From: a virus
Length of the DNA stretch: 39,093 nt
Virus record (IMG/VR): IMGVR_UViG_3300037104_000277
Coordinates: 1 to 39,093 of that record
Strand: one strand, 5' to 3'
The position numbers were made by a program, and so were the translations under genes. The notes under the pieces are model-generated. The model was not told the origin of the DNA. It ran no database searches and saw only the letters and a program-made list of their open reading frames with translations. This document shows, piece by piece, positions 1-6,495 of the stretch (positions are counted from its first letter, which is position 1; every line of letters starts with the position of its first letter).

Positions 1-158
1 GCGGCTCATCCTTTTTCGATACCGTAACCAGCAAGGGGGGCCTGTGCGGCATCTGGAACGCCGTCATGCATGGGACCAACGTTTCCCCGGTCGTTTTGCG
101 GAAGATCGAGGACAACTCGCAGGCCATTCAACAGGTGGCTGCCGCGACCGGGACTACG
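1..158. repeat. Left copy of imperfect terminal repeat
   Basis: Bases 1-158 match 38746-38903 with only two differences, at 100 (G here, A on the right) and 117 (T here, G on the right). Both change an amino acid (Arg/Gln and Ser/Ala). After base 158 the two copies share no alignable sequence. It lies inside a holin-like coding region in both places. It may be a circular genome's overlap assembled from two strains, or a duplicated gene segment. Confidence 0.9.
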
Positions 159-209
159 TTTGTTTCCAAGCCCGCAGACTCCGCCGTGCCCGCGCCCAAG
201 AACCCGTGA
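3..209 (+). CDS. Holin-like membrane protein, C-terminal part (5' end outside window)
   Basis: The open frame enters at the left edge and stops with TGA at 207-209, giving the last 68 residues. The first 52 codons match the C-terminal half of the complete gene at 38613 with two substitutions. From there the tails differ: this copy ends in FVSKPADSAVPAPKNP, the other in IPPSATVDKPVNRDSVPQ. The missing N-terminus of the other copy carries the membrane helix, so the part seen here is the soluble tail. A lysis or tail-completion role is inferred from position only. It is either a second allele of the 38613 gene or a paralogue. Confidence 0.7.
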   Translation, partial: GSSFFDTVTSKGGLCGIWNAVMHGTNVSPVVLRKIEDNSQAIQQVAAATGTTFVSKPADSAVPAPKNP

Positions 210-246
210 TTGACAGGACAGCCCACAAGCGTGACACAAAAACACC

Positions 247-507
247 ATGAACAATCCCCACATAATCGTTGGCCCAAACAGTCGGTGTCTCTGCGGTCTA
301 TATGGGAGCAAGTCCTTTTCCTGCCAGCAAATAATTGCCGCCGCCCAAAGCCTTTACGATAAGGCTACCGCGAAAGTATCAGCTGACATGGATGCGGCGC
401 ATGACGCGGTCCTGATTTACACGGTCTTGGAAACCTTGATTCAAGACCGGCCAACATCTACGGACGGCAAAACGCCGTCCGCTCAGTCAACACAAAACAA
501 ACCATGA
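247..507 (+). CDS. Small hypothetical protein
   Basis: This 86-residue protein has no family I recognise. It has two Cys near the N-terminus (RCLCG) and a third a few residues later, followed by a helical middle region (about residues 28-68) and a polar Pro/Ser/Thr tail. The ATG at 247 follows a 37-bp gap after the holin-like gene. The stop overlaps the start of the exported beta-barrel gene at 504 in an ATGA arrangement, so the two are probably translated together. The position among lysis genes suggests a late function, but nothing in the sequence defines it. Confidence 0.6.
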   Translation: MNNPHIIVGPNSRCLCGLYGSKSFSCQQIIAAAQSLYDKATAKVSADMDAAHDAVLIYTVLETLIQDRPTSTDGKTPSAQSTQNKP

Positions 508-1079
508 AAAGAATACTCGCAATCGCAGTGTTGCTTGCGGCGGTAAGCCTGCAGGCTCAAATCACAACCAATCAGCCGGCCATCCCAACCAGCCCGGCCA
601 ACATCGTCCAGACAACCATCGGCTGGCTGTCAGACTTGGATACCAACATGCCGACGTTCACGGCCAATCGGGCGATGCTTTGGACCGGCGCAAGCTCCAT
701 CCAGGGCGGGCCGGTGTCTCTGGTCAACGACATTGGCCTGAGCTATGACGTGCTCCAGGTCCGAAAGACAAACTCGGCCAGCATATTCTACGTCGCCCCC
801 GAAGCACTCATGCGCTCCGGTGGGGTGTCAGGAACAGTCGTTAGTTGGCAGGCCGGTGTTGGCGCCGGAGTCATTCTCTACGACCTCCGCATCGGACTCT
901 ACGCTGATGGGGGTAGCTACGTTATCAGCGTCAACAAAGACCAGTCGAAAGTCTTTGGTGAAGTCGGCCTGCGCGTGATGAAGGGACTGGGAGCTCACTT
1001 CGCAACCGGCGTTGGAGTTGGGGCACAGTTCCCTGACAACCGGCAGGTATTCAGCGCATTGGTGTCCGCAAACTTCTGA
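504..1079 (+). CDS. Exported protein, probable outer-membrane beta-barrel
   Basis: The 191-residue product starts with a clear Sec signal peptide: Lys-Arg, a hydrophobic stretch (ILAIAVLLAAVSL) and a probable cleavage site after QA before QITT. The mature part has alternating hydrophobic/polar strands rich in Gly and ends in SANF. A C-terminal Phe is the usual recognition signal for the outer-membrane BAM machinery. Size and position after the tail and holin genes recall lambda Lom, though I see no direct Lom match. It could change the host surface (superinfection exclusion, serum or grazing resistance) or help outer-membrane disruption. The start overlaps the previous stop (ATGA). The barrel call is inference from pattern; export is well supported. 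Confidence 0.65.
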   Translation: MKRILAIAVLLAAVSLQAQITTNQPAIPTSPANIVQTTIGWLSDLDTNMPTFTANRAMLWTGASSIQGGPVSLVNDIGLSYDVLQVRKTNSASIFYVAPEALMRSGGVSGTVVSWQAGVGAGVILYDLRIGLYADGGSYVISVNKDQSKVFGEVGLRVMKGLGAHFATGVGVGAQFPDNRQVFSALVSANF

Positions 1080-1081
1080 GC

Positions 1082-1705
1082 GTGAAAGCCTGGTTTCTAA
1101 TCAACGGTATTTTGACATTCCCTGGCTCGTCGAAAAACTGGACGGGCCGGGGAGTGACCTGGCTGAATACGCGGACAGAAGCAAAGGCCGAGAAGATTGA
1201 GTATCTCTGCGGGCCGATAGGTCGTGCGCTTGGCCAGATGGATCGGGCGTATAAATTATGGCACACGCTGAGCTACTATGACGGGGATGACAATTACGTT
1301 GTCGGCCACTCCAACGGCGCGGACGTGATTATATCAATGCTCAGAGACTTCCCCCTATGTCCGAAGATTCGAGAGCTTCACCTGGTCTGCGGCGCGTCGG
1401 AAAGCGACTTCAATAGGAACGGATTGAACCGGCTGCTTGGCACCGGGAAGATTGGCCGCGTGATTGTCTATGTCGCAAAAAAAGATGAGGCACTGCGGCT
1501 CGCTCACACTTGGCTTGGACATATCCTTGGCTACGGGACTCTTGGGCTGGACGGTCCGACGAGCGTATTGCCATCGGTTGAGTCGAGCGTAAAAACAATC
1601 GAGTGGCCAGACTATGGCCACTCCGATTGCTGGCACGATGATAATTTTGAGGCGACAATGCGGCAGATTACCGCGACTCCCTCCATGCCTTCACCCCCGC
1701 TCTGA
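1082..1705 (+). CDS. Alpha/beta-hydrolase fold protein (esterase/lipase-like)
   Basis: The 207-residue protein shows the nucleophile elbow VVGHSNGAD (Ser77) that defines serine alpha/beta hydrolases. Candidate acid and base residues follow in order: Asp135 (KKDEAL) and His180 or His185 (YGHSDCWHDD). The substrate is unknown. In a lysis region it might attack lipids or acyl esters of the envelope, as LysB does in mycobacteriophages, but no LysB-specific match is claimed. It has no signal peptide, so it would need a holin or pore to reach the envelope. GTG at 1082 follows the previous stop by 2 bp. Its 3' end runs 38 bp into the convergent gene on the minus strand. Confidence 0.65.
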   Translation: MKAWFLINGILTFPGSSKNWTGRGVTWLNTRTEAKAEKIEYLCGPIGRALGQMDRAYKLWHTLSYYDGDDNYVVGHSNGADVIISMLRDFPLCPKIRELHLVCGASESDFNRNGLNRLLGTGKIGRVIVYVAKKDEALRLAHTWLGHILGYGTLGLDGPTSVLPSVESSVKTIEWPDYGHSDCWHDDNFEATMRQITATPSMPSPPL

Positions 1706-1907
1706 GCCACGACAAAGCCCACGCCCGATCTTGCTTGTCAATAGCTAACAGTGCCTCCCGGATCGTGGAGCGGCAGAACCTCGTTTGCGTGCGACAGTCC
1801 GCTCCAATCCGATGCGCAATATCCGCTGACAGCATCAGGTCTCCAGCAATCGCCGCCAGCCCCCGCCCGATCAACATTCGGACCGTATCACTTGCTATTA
1901 TTTTCAT
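1668..1907 (-). CDS. Small hypothetical protein, minus-strand mini-operon
   Basis: The protein has 79 residues from the ATG at 1905-1907, which has AAAGGAG four bases upstream. A longer frame from 1943 exists, but it overlaps the preceding 50-codon gene and has no comparable ribosome site. The sequence is mainly helical, with charged C-terminal helices (STIREALLAIDKQDRAWALSW). No family recognised. It is the last of three minus-strand genes. It overlaps the 50-codon gene by 20 bp and the convergent hydrolase by 38 bp. Confidence 0.6.
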   Translation of the reverse strand: MKIIASDTVRMLIGRGLAAIAGDLMLSADIAHRIGADCRTQTRFCRSTIREALLAIDKQDRAWALSWLRAGVKAWRESR

Positions 1908-2040
1908 TCCGCTCCTTTCTCGGCCTGCCGCCGCGCTTCCCATTTTTACGACTCGCTGCGGCCTGAGCCGCAGACTTGTTCTTATGACTCATCGAGCCGA
2001 GCAGCCTTGCGGCTGCCGAGAATGCGATTTTCGCTTTCAC
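1888..2040 (-). CDS. 50-residue basic protein, GTG start
   Basis: The frame begins GTG at 2038-2040, with GGAGG seven bases upstream, and stops TGA at 1888-1890. The start overlaps the upstream gene's stop in a GTGA arrangement, and the 3' end overlaps the next gene's start by 20 bp. This packing, together with the ribosome site, argues that it is real. The C-terminal half is strongly basic and low in complexity (SAAQAAASRKNGKRGG, then RPRKER). It resembles small phage proteins with a GGRPRK tail, probably a nucleic-acid-binding peptide. Function is unknown. Confidence 0.6.
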   Translation of the reverse strand: MKAKIAFSAAARLLGSMSHKNKSAAQAAASRKNGKRGGRPRKERNENNSK

Positions 2041-2291
2041 GATTTGCCCTCCGCTTTGGCGATAACCCTTCGCAGACCAATGAGTGCGTTCGTGAACGGG
2101 TCTCGAGCCTCAGGCGCTAACTGGTCTTCGCAAACGCGTTCCATTTGTAGCGCGGCCTCTCGGCACGTCGCTAGGAGCCTGTAGTTGTCCTTCTCTAATT
2201 CCCGCGACAGTGAGGCGGGAACGGTCGGGCAAAAGTAGAATCCGCAGTCGCGGGCTTGCATTTTATCTGTTTTTGGAGTCGGTATTTTCAT
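2037..2291 (-). CDS. Small hypothetical protein, first gene of minus-strand mini-operon
   Basis: The 84-residue protein has Cys17 and Cys21 (DCGFYFCP) near its N-terminus, followed by two predicted amphipathic helices (SRELEKDNYRLLATCREAAL and NALIGLRRVIAKAEG). The first helix has the look of a short coiled coil. No family recognised. It reads away from the + strand early operon across a 267-bp control region, so the two operons are divergent. The ribosome site is weak. A divergent small-gene operon opposite an early operon often holds regulators, but nothing here proves that. Confidence 0.6.
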   Translation of the reverse strand: MKIPTPKTDKMQARDCGFYFCPTVPASLSRELEKDNYRLLATCREAALQMERVCEDQLAPEARDPFTNALIGLRRVIAKAEGKS

Positions 2292-2421
2292 TTCGGGTCT
2301 TTCGTTGTGGGGCTTGCGCCCCGGTTCCGAGCGGTCCCTCCGCTCTTAATTTCTGAGGACACAATACCCCACCGCCCAGGTTGTTGCAAGAAAAATAATC
2401 CCGGGGAAACTACTAATTGTG

Positions 2422-2465
2422 GCCCCGGGGAAACCCCTGGTTGTATCCAGGGGTTTCCCCGGGGC
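2422..2465. repeat. Perfect 19-bp inverted repeat with 6-nt loop
   Basis: The left arm is 2422-2440 (GCCCCGGGGAAACCCCTGG), the loop TTGTAT, and the right arm 2447-2465 is its exact reverse complement. There is no T tract on either side. The left part is preceded by another CCCGGGGAAAC at 2400-2410, so the half-site is reiterated. It could extrude as a cruciform or be bound by a dimeric protein. Confidence 0.9.
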
Positions 2466-2482
2466 TAGCAACCTCCGTTCCG

Positions 2483-2504
2483 ATTCTTAATAATTATTAA
2501 GAAT
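2483..2504. repeat. Perfect 22-bp AT-rich palindrome
   Basis: Bases 2483-2504 (core TTCTTAATAATTATTAAGAA) are identical to their reverse complement with no spacer. A further TTATTAA follows at 2504-2510. This is typical of an operator or an unwinding element and lies just upstream of the promoter-like sequence at 2523. Confidence 0.85.
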
Positions 2505-2522
2505 TATTAACAATAAATAGCT

Positions 2523-2552
2523 TTGAAAATTGTTAAGAACGGACTTAATAAT
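2523..2552 (+). promoter_or_regulatory. Sigma70-like promoter candidate for the early operon
   Basis: TTGAAA at 2523-2528 is separated by 18 bp from AATAAT at 2547-2552; each matches 5 of 6 consensus bases. Transcription would start close to the ATG at 2559, which implies a leaderless message or use of the in-frame ATG at 2586. The spacer holds GTTAAGAAC, then three bases, then CTTAA, a pattern repeated before the holin operon at 38354. Confidence 0.45.
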
Positions 2553-2558
2553 TTCCCC

Positions 2559-2741
2559 ATGAAAGAAAAAGATGAACAGGTGGAAATGGAGAAAGCGAGG
2601 GCGATCTCTATTAGTCTCTACCCATTGCAGAAGGAGCACATGGTCAAAGCTGCGCTCCGGGGAGGAGTCAGCCTCAGCCAGTATTTCCAAGACCTAGTGG
2701 ACGCGGATATTGCGCGCGCCAAACGGAAAGGAGCCAAGTGA
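2559..2741 (+). CDS. Ribbon-helix-helix (Arc/MetJ/CopG-type) DNA-binding protein
   Basis: From ATG 2559 the product has 60 residues. A short strand (RAISISLY) is followed by helix 1 (PLQKEHMVKAALRGG) and helix 2 (SLSQYFQDLVDADI), the layout of ribbon-helix-helix regulators. These dimers read operators through the beta strand. As first gene of the early operon beside two palindromes it is a good candidate autoregulator; that is inference. An in-frame ATG at 2586 has AGGTGG before it and could be the true start, leaving the fold intact. A frame from TTG 2523 also exists but would read through the promoter-like sequence. Confidence 0.6.
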   Translation: MKEKDEQVEMEKARAISISLYPLQKEHMVKAALRGGVSLSQYFQDLVDADIARAKRKGAK

Positions 2742-3001
2742 TAATACTTTCCACAATCGCCGTCGCCACGGCCCTGTTGATTTTTTACTTCCGCGGCGTC
2801 AAGCTCGACCCGCAACTGGATACCGTGTGCTGCTTGTGTCATCGCCGAACGGTAAAGGGTGAGCCTTACGGGTTCCGCGTTGTCGCCGGGCAAAATCAAT
2901 CGCATGGAATTTGCCTGGAATGCCTGCCGGGCTATTGTCGCGGAAACGGTCTCTCCGAATCAGATATCGCACGGATTGCTAAGGAGGTCACACGGAAATG
3001 A
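2738..3001 (+). CDS. Small membrane protein with Cys-rich zinc-ribbon-like domain
   Basis: The 87-residue protein begins with one hydrophobic helix (residues 2-18). A soluble part follows with Cys31, Cys32, Cys34 (CCLCH) and Cys59, Cys62, Cys67 (CLECLPGYC), spaced like a zinc ribbon. The start is GTG at 2738, overlapping the previous stop (GTGA), with AAAGGAG seven bases... upstream of it at 2727-2733. It is probably membrane-anchored with a metal-binding domain. Function unknown. It is translationally coupled to both neighbours. Confidence 0.6.
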   Translation: MIILSTIAVATALLIFYFRGVKLDPQLDTVCCLCHRRTVKGEPYGFRVVAGQNQSHGICLECLPGYCRGNGLSESDIARIAKEVTRK

Positions 3002-3321
3002 AGCCGATTATTTCCCCACTGGTCGGGTTTGGTAGGCCAGCCGATGAGACGGTAGGAGATAAGGTGAATCATGTGCCGCGCGGGGCGGCACTAAGCCAAG
3101 GCGACGGCACACGCCAAGGCGCCCCGCTACCTATTCCGAATGGTAGTGCTTTCAGTTCCGAATCGGCGGCGATGGCTGCTGGATTCGTTCCAGTCACGAC
3201 ATGGTATTCCTTGACGGACGAGCACGATATGTTTGCCCGGGCAGCAAGACAACTTGGGCCACTCATTCCGCGAGCTGTAGTGCTCCGGGGTAAATACGTT
3301 TCGCTGTGGAGGAAACTGTGA
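2998..3321 (+). CDS. Hypothetical protein
   Basis: The 107-residue protein is unrecognised. The first half is Gly/Pro/Ser-rich and probably disordered. The second half (residues 60-107) contains an aromatic and basic segment (VTTWYSLTDEHDMFARAARQ) that may fold. The start is secure: ATG overlaps the previous stop (ATGA) and AAGGAGG lies at 2981-2987. It sits just before the recombination genes and overlaps the next start by 4 bp (GTGA). Confidence 0.6.
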   Translation: MKPIISPLVGFGRPADETVGDKVNHVPRGAALSQGDGTRQGAPLPIPNGSAFSSESAAMAAGFVPVTTWYSLTDEHDMFARAARQLGPLIPRAVVLRGKYVSLWRKL

Positions 3322-4208
3322 GCACCCCGCTTCCATCTTGCGGACTCCATGCCAACGTCCCGTTCGATCAATATTGCGAATGGGATGCGGTCAACATCCA
3401 CAGCCTCATGCCGATGGATGACAGTCCAATGCACTGCGCGTGGGATCGCAGCCACCCAAAGTCCAGCCCCGAAATGGACGTGGGAAGCGCCTGCCATGTC
3501 GCGGTCTTCGAGCCGGCCCGACTCGAAAAGGAATTTTTCTTTGGACGCGAAGAATTCGACGGGCGGACAAAAGAAGGAAAGGCTGCGATTGCAGCCGAGC
3601 AGGAGGAAGCCGCCGGCAGGAAATACATACGCAAGAAGCGCGGCGACTCGGTCGATTGCGATTCAGTGACCGGCATGGCCGCTGCCCTGTGGAATTTTGG
3701 GCCAGCCAAGAAATTCCTGGAAATGCCGGGGCAATGTGAAATCTCCGCTCTCTGGACCGATCCAGAAAATGGACTGCTCTGCAAGGGACGGTTCGACAAG
3801 CTCATCCCGAAAGAGGTTTCCCCATTCAAGCGTGACGTGATCGTTGAGTTGAAGACAACGGGCAAAGGTCACGCGAAGACATTCGCTTTCGGCCGAGAAT
3901 GCGACAAGTGGAATTACGCTGAGCAGGCGGCTTTTTATTCTCGCGGCCTGAAAATCTTGCACGGGGAATCTCCATTGCATGTTTTCCTGGTCGTGGAAAA
4001 CGTAGGCCCATACGCTCCGAATTGGGGCACGTTGGACGACGCATCAATGCAGACAGGAGATCTAAACGCATCGGCCTGGCTGCGCGAATATGCGGCGTGT
4101 GTCAAAACTGGAAAGTGGCCCGGATACCCCGAATTGGAAAACGGAAATTGTCCACAGTTCGGCCTGCCACCCTGGAGAAATAAACAAACAATAAATTCAT
4201 TCGAGTAA
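3318..4208 (+). CDS. RecE-like PD-(D/E)XK exonuclease
   Basis: The 296-residue protein resembles phage PD-(D/E)XK nucleases of the RecE C-terminal / exodeoxyribonuclease VIII-like group. Visible signatures in order are GSACH at 56-60, CKGRFDKL with Asp160, VIVELKTT with Glu177 and Lys179 (the catalytic E-x-K), and YAEQAAFY (Gln203, Tyr207). These enzymes resect one DNA strand from ends to make 3' overhangs for the annealing protein encoded next. The GTG at 3318 is chosen because GGAGG lies at 3308-3312 and it overlaps the previous stop as GTGA; the frame is open from GTG 3306. The partner at 4211 follows after 2 bp. Confidence 0.8.
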   Translation: MSTPLPSCGLHANVPFDQYCEWDAVNIHSLMPMDDSPMHCAWDRSHPKSSPEMDVGSACHVAVFEPARLEKEFFFGREEFDGRTKEGKAAIAAEQEEAAGRKYIRKKRGDSVDCDSVTGMAAALWNFGPAKKFLEMPGQCEISALWTDPENGLLCKGRFDKLIPKEVSPFKRDVIVELKTTGKGHAKTFAFGRECDKWNYAEQAAFYSRGLKILHGESPLHVFLVVENVGPYAPNWGTLDDASMQTGDLNASAWLREYAACVKTGKWPGYPELENGNCPQFGLPPWRNKQTINSFE

Positions 4209-4210
4209 AT

Positions 4211-5200
4211 ATGAGCGAACAAGCAATCATTCCCTTACAATCCGCACTGCCCGGCATCCCTACGGATGTCGCGTTTCAAGACCTTCAGTCTGCTTTGGCC
4301 GGCGACCTGGCCAGACTGTCCTCGGAAGGCAAGGTCAAATTCTACGCAAAACTGTGCGAGTTCACCGGATTAAATCCACTCTCCAAACCGTTCGACTGGA
4401 TCACATTCCAGGGCAAGGTAACACTCTACCCGAACAAAGGCTGTGCAGAACAGTTGCGCGCGTTGCACAGAATAAGTTTCGACGATGATTTCCAGCGCAA
4501 GATCGAAAGCGGTTGTATTATCTGCACCGTCCGCGTCACGTCGCCAGATGGCCGGAGAGACTGGGCCACTGCCGCAATTCCGTTTGACGAAAAGATGTCA
4601 CCTGATGCGAAAGCGATGGCAATAATGAAGGTCGAGACAAAAGCGAAACGTCGCGCAACGTTTTCGATTTGCGGCCTCACGATGTTTGTTCGCGGAGATG
4701 GTGAAGACGATGATGAGGTCAGACAAGTCCACGCCAAGGTTTCGGCTGTGACAAGCACAGAATCTTCCACTGACCGTGCGGCGATGCTTGGCAGCGTGGT
4801 CGAAACGACAGAAGTGATTTCGGGGCCGGCGACGGTAGGCACTACTGGCGAACGGGCGGCATCCCAACCGCCCACTCCAGCGCCCGTGAGCGAACCTATC
4901 GCGCCGGCCCCTGTTGTCACCCCCGATGCCAAGCCGGATGCCACAGAGACCCCACCGGCGAAGCGGGATGGGATATCCGAGGACATGGCCCGCAATGTCG
5001 AGATTGCGATCACCTCGGGCGTGACCCAAGAGCAGGCCAGACTCGCGTTTGAGTACCTATTGTTCAAGGGATCACTGCCGAAAGGATCGAATGCGGGACA
5101 GTTGAACCTGCTAAAGCCGGAAGCCGCAAACTGGTGCATAAAGAATCCTGCCCGACTCCACGCCCGGGCGGCGGAATGGGAAAAGAGAGGACGAAAGTAA
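4211..5200 (+). CDS. Single-strand DNA annealing protein (RecT/Bet-like)
   Basis: This 329-residue protein has a conserved phage annealing-type N-terminal half: FTGLNPLSKPFDWITFQGKV followed by LYPNKGCAEQLR, then TKAKRRATFSICGL. The second half (about 190-260) is Ala/Pro/Thr-rich and probably a flexible linker, with a small helical C-terminal domain. Such proteins anneal complementary single strands after resection. Pairing with the RecE-like exonuclease directly upstream is the classic two-gene recombination set. The exact subfamily (RecT or Bet) cannot be settled by eye. The stop overlaps the next start (TAATG). Confidence 0.65.
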   Translation: MSEQAIIPLQSALPGIPTDVAFQDLQSALAGDLARLSSEGKVKFYAKLCEFTGLNPLSKPFDWITFQGKVTLYPNKGCAEQLRALHRISFDDDFQRKIESGCIICTVRVTSPDGRRDWATAAIPFDEKMSPDAKAMAIMKVETKAKRRATFSICGLTMFVRGDGEDDDEVRQVHAKVSAVTSTESSTDRAAMLGSVVETTEVISGPATVGTTGERAASQPPTPAPVSEPIAPAPVVTPDAKPDATETPPAKRDGISEDMARNVEIAITSGVTQEQARLAFEYLLFKGSLPKGSNAGQLNLLKPEAANWCIKNPARLHARAAEWEKRGRK

Positions 5201-6495
5201 TGGACACCCCACTACACATCGTTGAGCTTGTCAGCGAGAACATCAAGATTCTCAAAGCGGTTCGCATAGTCCCGAAGGGAAACACTGTCATCATCACGGG
5301 ACGAAACGAGCAAGGAAAGACATCCATTCTAGACAGCATCGAATATGCGCTCGGGGGTGCCGGGACGATCTGTGAGGAGCCGATCCGAAAGGGGCAACAG
5401 AATGCCCGCACGTTCATCAACCTCGGCCCAATCACGGTTGAGCGAACCTATTACGCCACGTCCGGAGAGACTAAACTGGTCGTGAAATGGAACGGGGAGA
5501 CTCAAAAATCGCCCCAAGCCATTCTTGACAAGCTGTGCTCTCTCGTTGCCTTCGACCCACTGTCATTCGTCCGGCAGAAACCGCTGGAACAGGTCGAGAC
5601 TTTGAGTCGGCTTGTCGGCCTGGACTTCAAGGCGTCTGACATTCAGCGAAGAAAATTATTCGATGACAGAACCCTTGTTGGCCGGGAACTGGAATCCGCC
5701 AAAGCGACGCTTATGACTTGCCAGCTTTTTGAGGATGTTGGAATCGAGCCGGTAGCGATTGGGGAATTGATGGGCACGCTGACTGCGGCTCAGAATCATA
5801 ATGCGGCGATTGCGAAAGCGAACCAGTCACAGATTGACCGGGAGTCCAAAATAGAATCGCTTGACCGGGACATTCTGAACACCGGTAATGACATCGCGGA
5901 ACTACATCGCCAACTCGCTACGAAGGAAGCGTTGCTCGCGCGACAGACCGACGAACGGAAGTCCGCAAAAGAAGCATTCGCGCAAGGATGGGAGCAGATG
6001 AAAGCAATGGTGCCGGACGATGAAGCGTCGATCCGCAGTGAGATCGAAGAAGTCACAAACAAGAACGCTCGCATTCAAGCCAATCAAAAACACTTCGCGC
6101 AAGATGCCATGGTCCAGAAGAAGCGACAGGAATACGATGCGCTAACTCACTCGATTGAAGACATCGATCAAGACAAGCGCGACAAATTGGAGTGGGCAGA
6201 ATTCCCATTGGAAGGACTTTCGTTTTCTGATTCGGCTGTGCTCCTCAATGGAATTCCATTCTCACAGTCCAGCCAGGCTCGACAACTCCAGGCCGCCGTA
6301 GCCATTGGCCTCGCACTCAATCCACGGTTGCGCGTCATTCTTATTCGGGACGCGAGTCTACTTGACGATGACTCGATGAAACTCATTGCGGAGCTTGCTC
6401 AAAAGCACGACGCGCAAATATGGATGGAGGTCGTGAACAGTAAAGACCCGGCCGCGGTAGTCATCGAGGCTGGTGAAGTGAAGAAAGAAATATGA
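5200..6495 (+). CDS. SMC/RecF-like ATPase with coiled coil
   Basis: The 431-residue protein has an N-terminal Walker A GRNEQGKTS (34-42) of the SMC/Rad50/RecF type. A long heptad-like, Glu/Lys/Gln-rich coiled coil spans about 170-310. A C-terminal ATPase lobe has an SQSSQARQLQ signature-like motif (about 355-364). The expected Walker B Asp-Glu is replaced by VILIRDASLL. It is shorter than SbcC and no SbcD nuclease is next to it. Position after exonuclease and annealing genes suggests a DNA-end or recombination accessory. ATG 5200 overlaps the previous stop, with GAGAGGA upstream; an open frame from 5134 is ignored. It contains the segment EVVNSKDP repeated in the gene at 7321. Confidence 0.7.
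   Translation: MDTPLHIVELVSENIKILKAVRIVPKGNTVIITGRNEQGKTSILDSIEYALGGAGTICEEPIRKGQQNARTFINLGPITVERTYYATSGETKLVVKWNGETQKSPQAILDKLCSLVAFDPLSFVRQKPLEQVETLSRLVGLDFKASDIQRRKLFDDRTLVGRELESAKATLMTCQLFEDVGIEPVAIGELMGTLTAAQNHNAAIAKANQSQIDRESKIESLDRDILNTGNDIAELHRQLATKEALLARQTDERKSAKEAFAQGWEQMKAMVPDDEASIRSEIEEVTNKNARIQANQKHFAQDAMVQKKRQEYDALTHSIEDIDQDKRDKLEWAEFPLEGLSFSDSAVLLNGIPFSQSSQARQLQAAVAIGLALNPRLRVILIRDASLLDDDSMKLIAELAQKHDAQIWMEVVNSKDPAAVVIEAGEVKKEI

Larger units (their letters stand above)
2292..2558. promoter_or_regulatory. Divergent control region between minus-strand mini-operon and early operon
   Basis: No gene is visible. The part next to the minus-strand gene has normal composition. From 2390 it becomes highly structured: three occurrences of CCCGGGGAAAC (direct at 2400-2410 and 2424-2434, inverted within 2453-2463), a long GC hairpin, then AT-only DNA with a 22-bp palindrome. 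Both flanking operons are transcribed away from it, so a terminator makes no sense. An operator, early-promoter switch or replication origin is more likely. Confidence 0.7.

Noticed and set aside
2422-2465. Reading the long hairpin as a transcription terminator
   Set aside because: Both flanking operons are transcribed away from it and there is no T tract.
4426-5139. 237-residue minus-strand frame opposite the annealing protein
   Set aside because: Antisense shadow of a gene with clear conserved motifs on the + strand.
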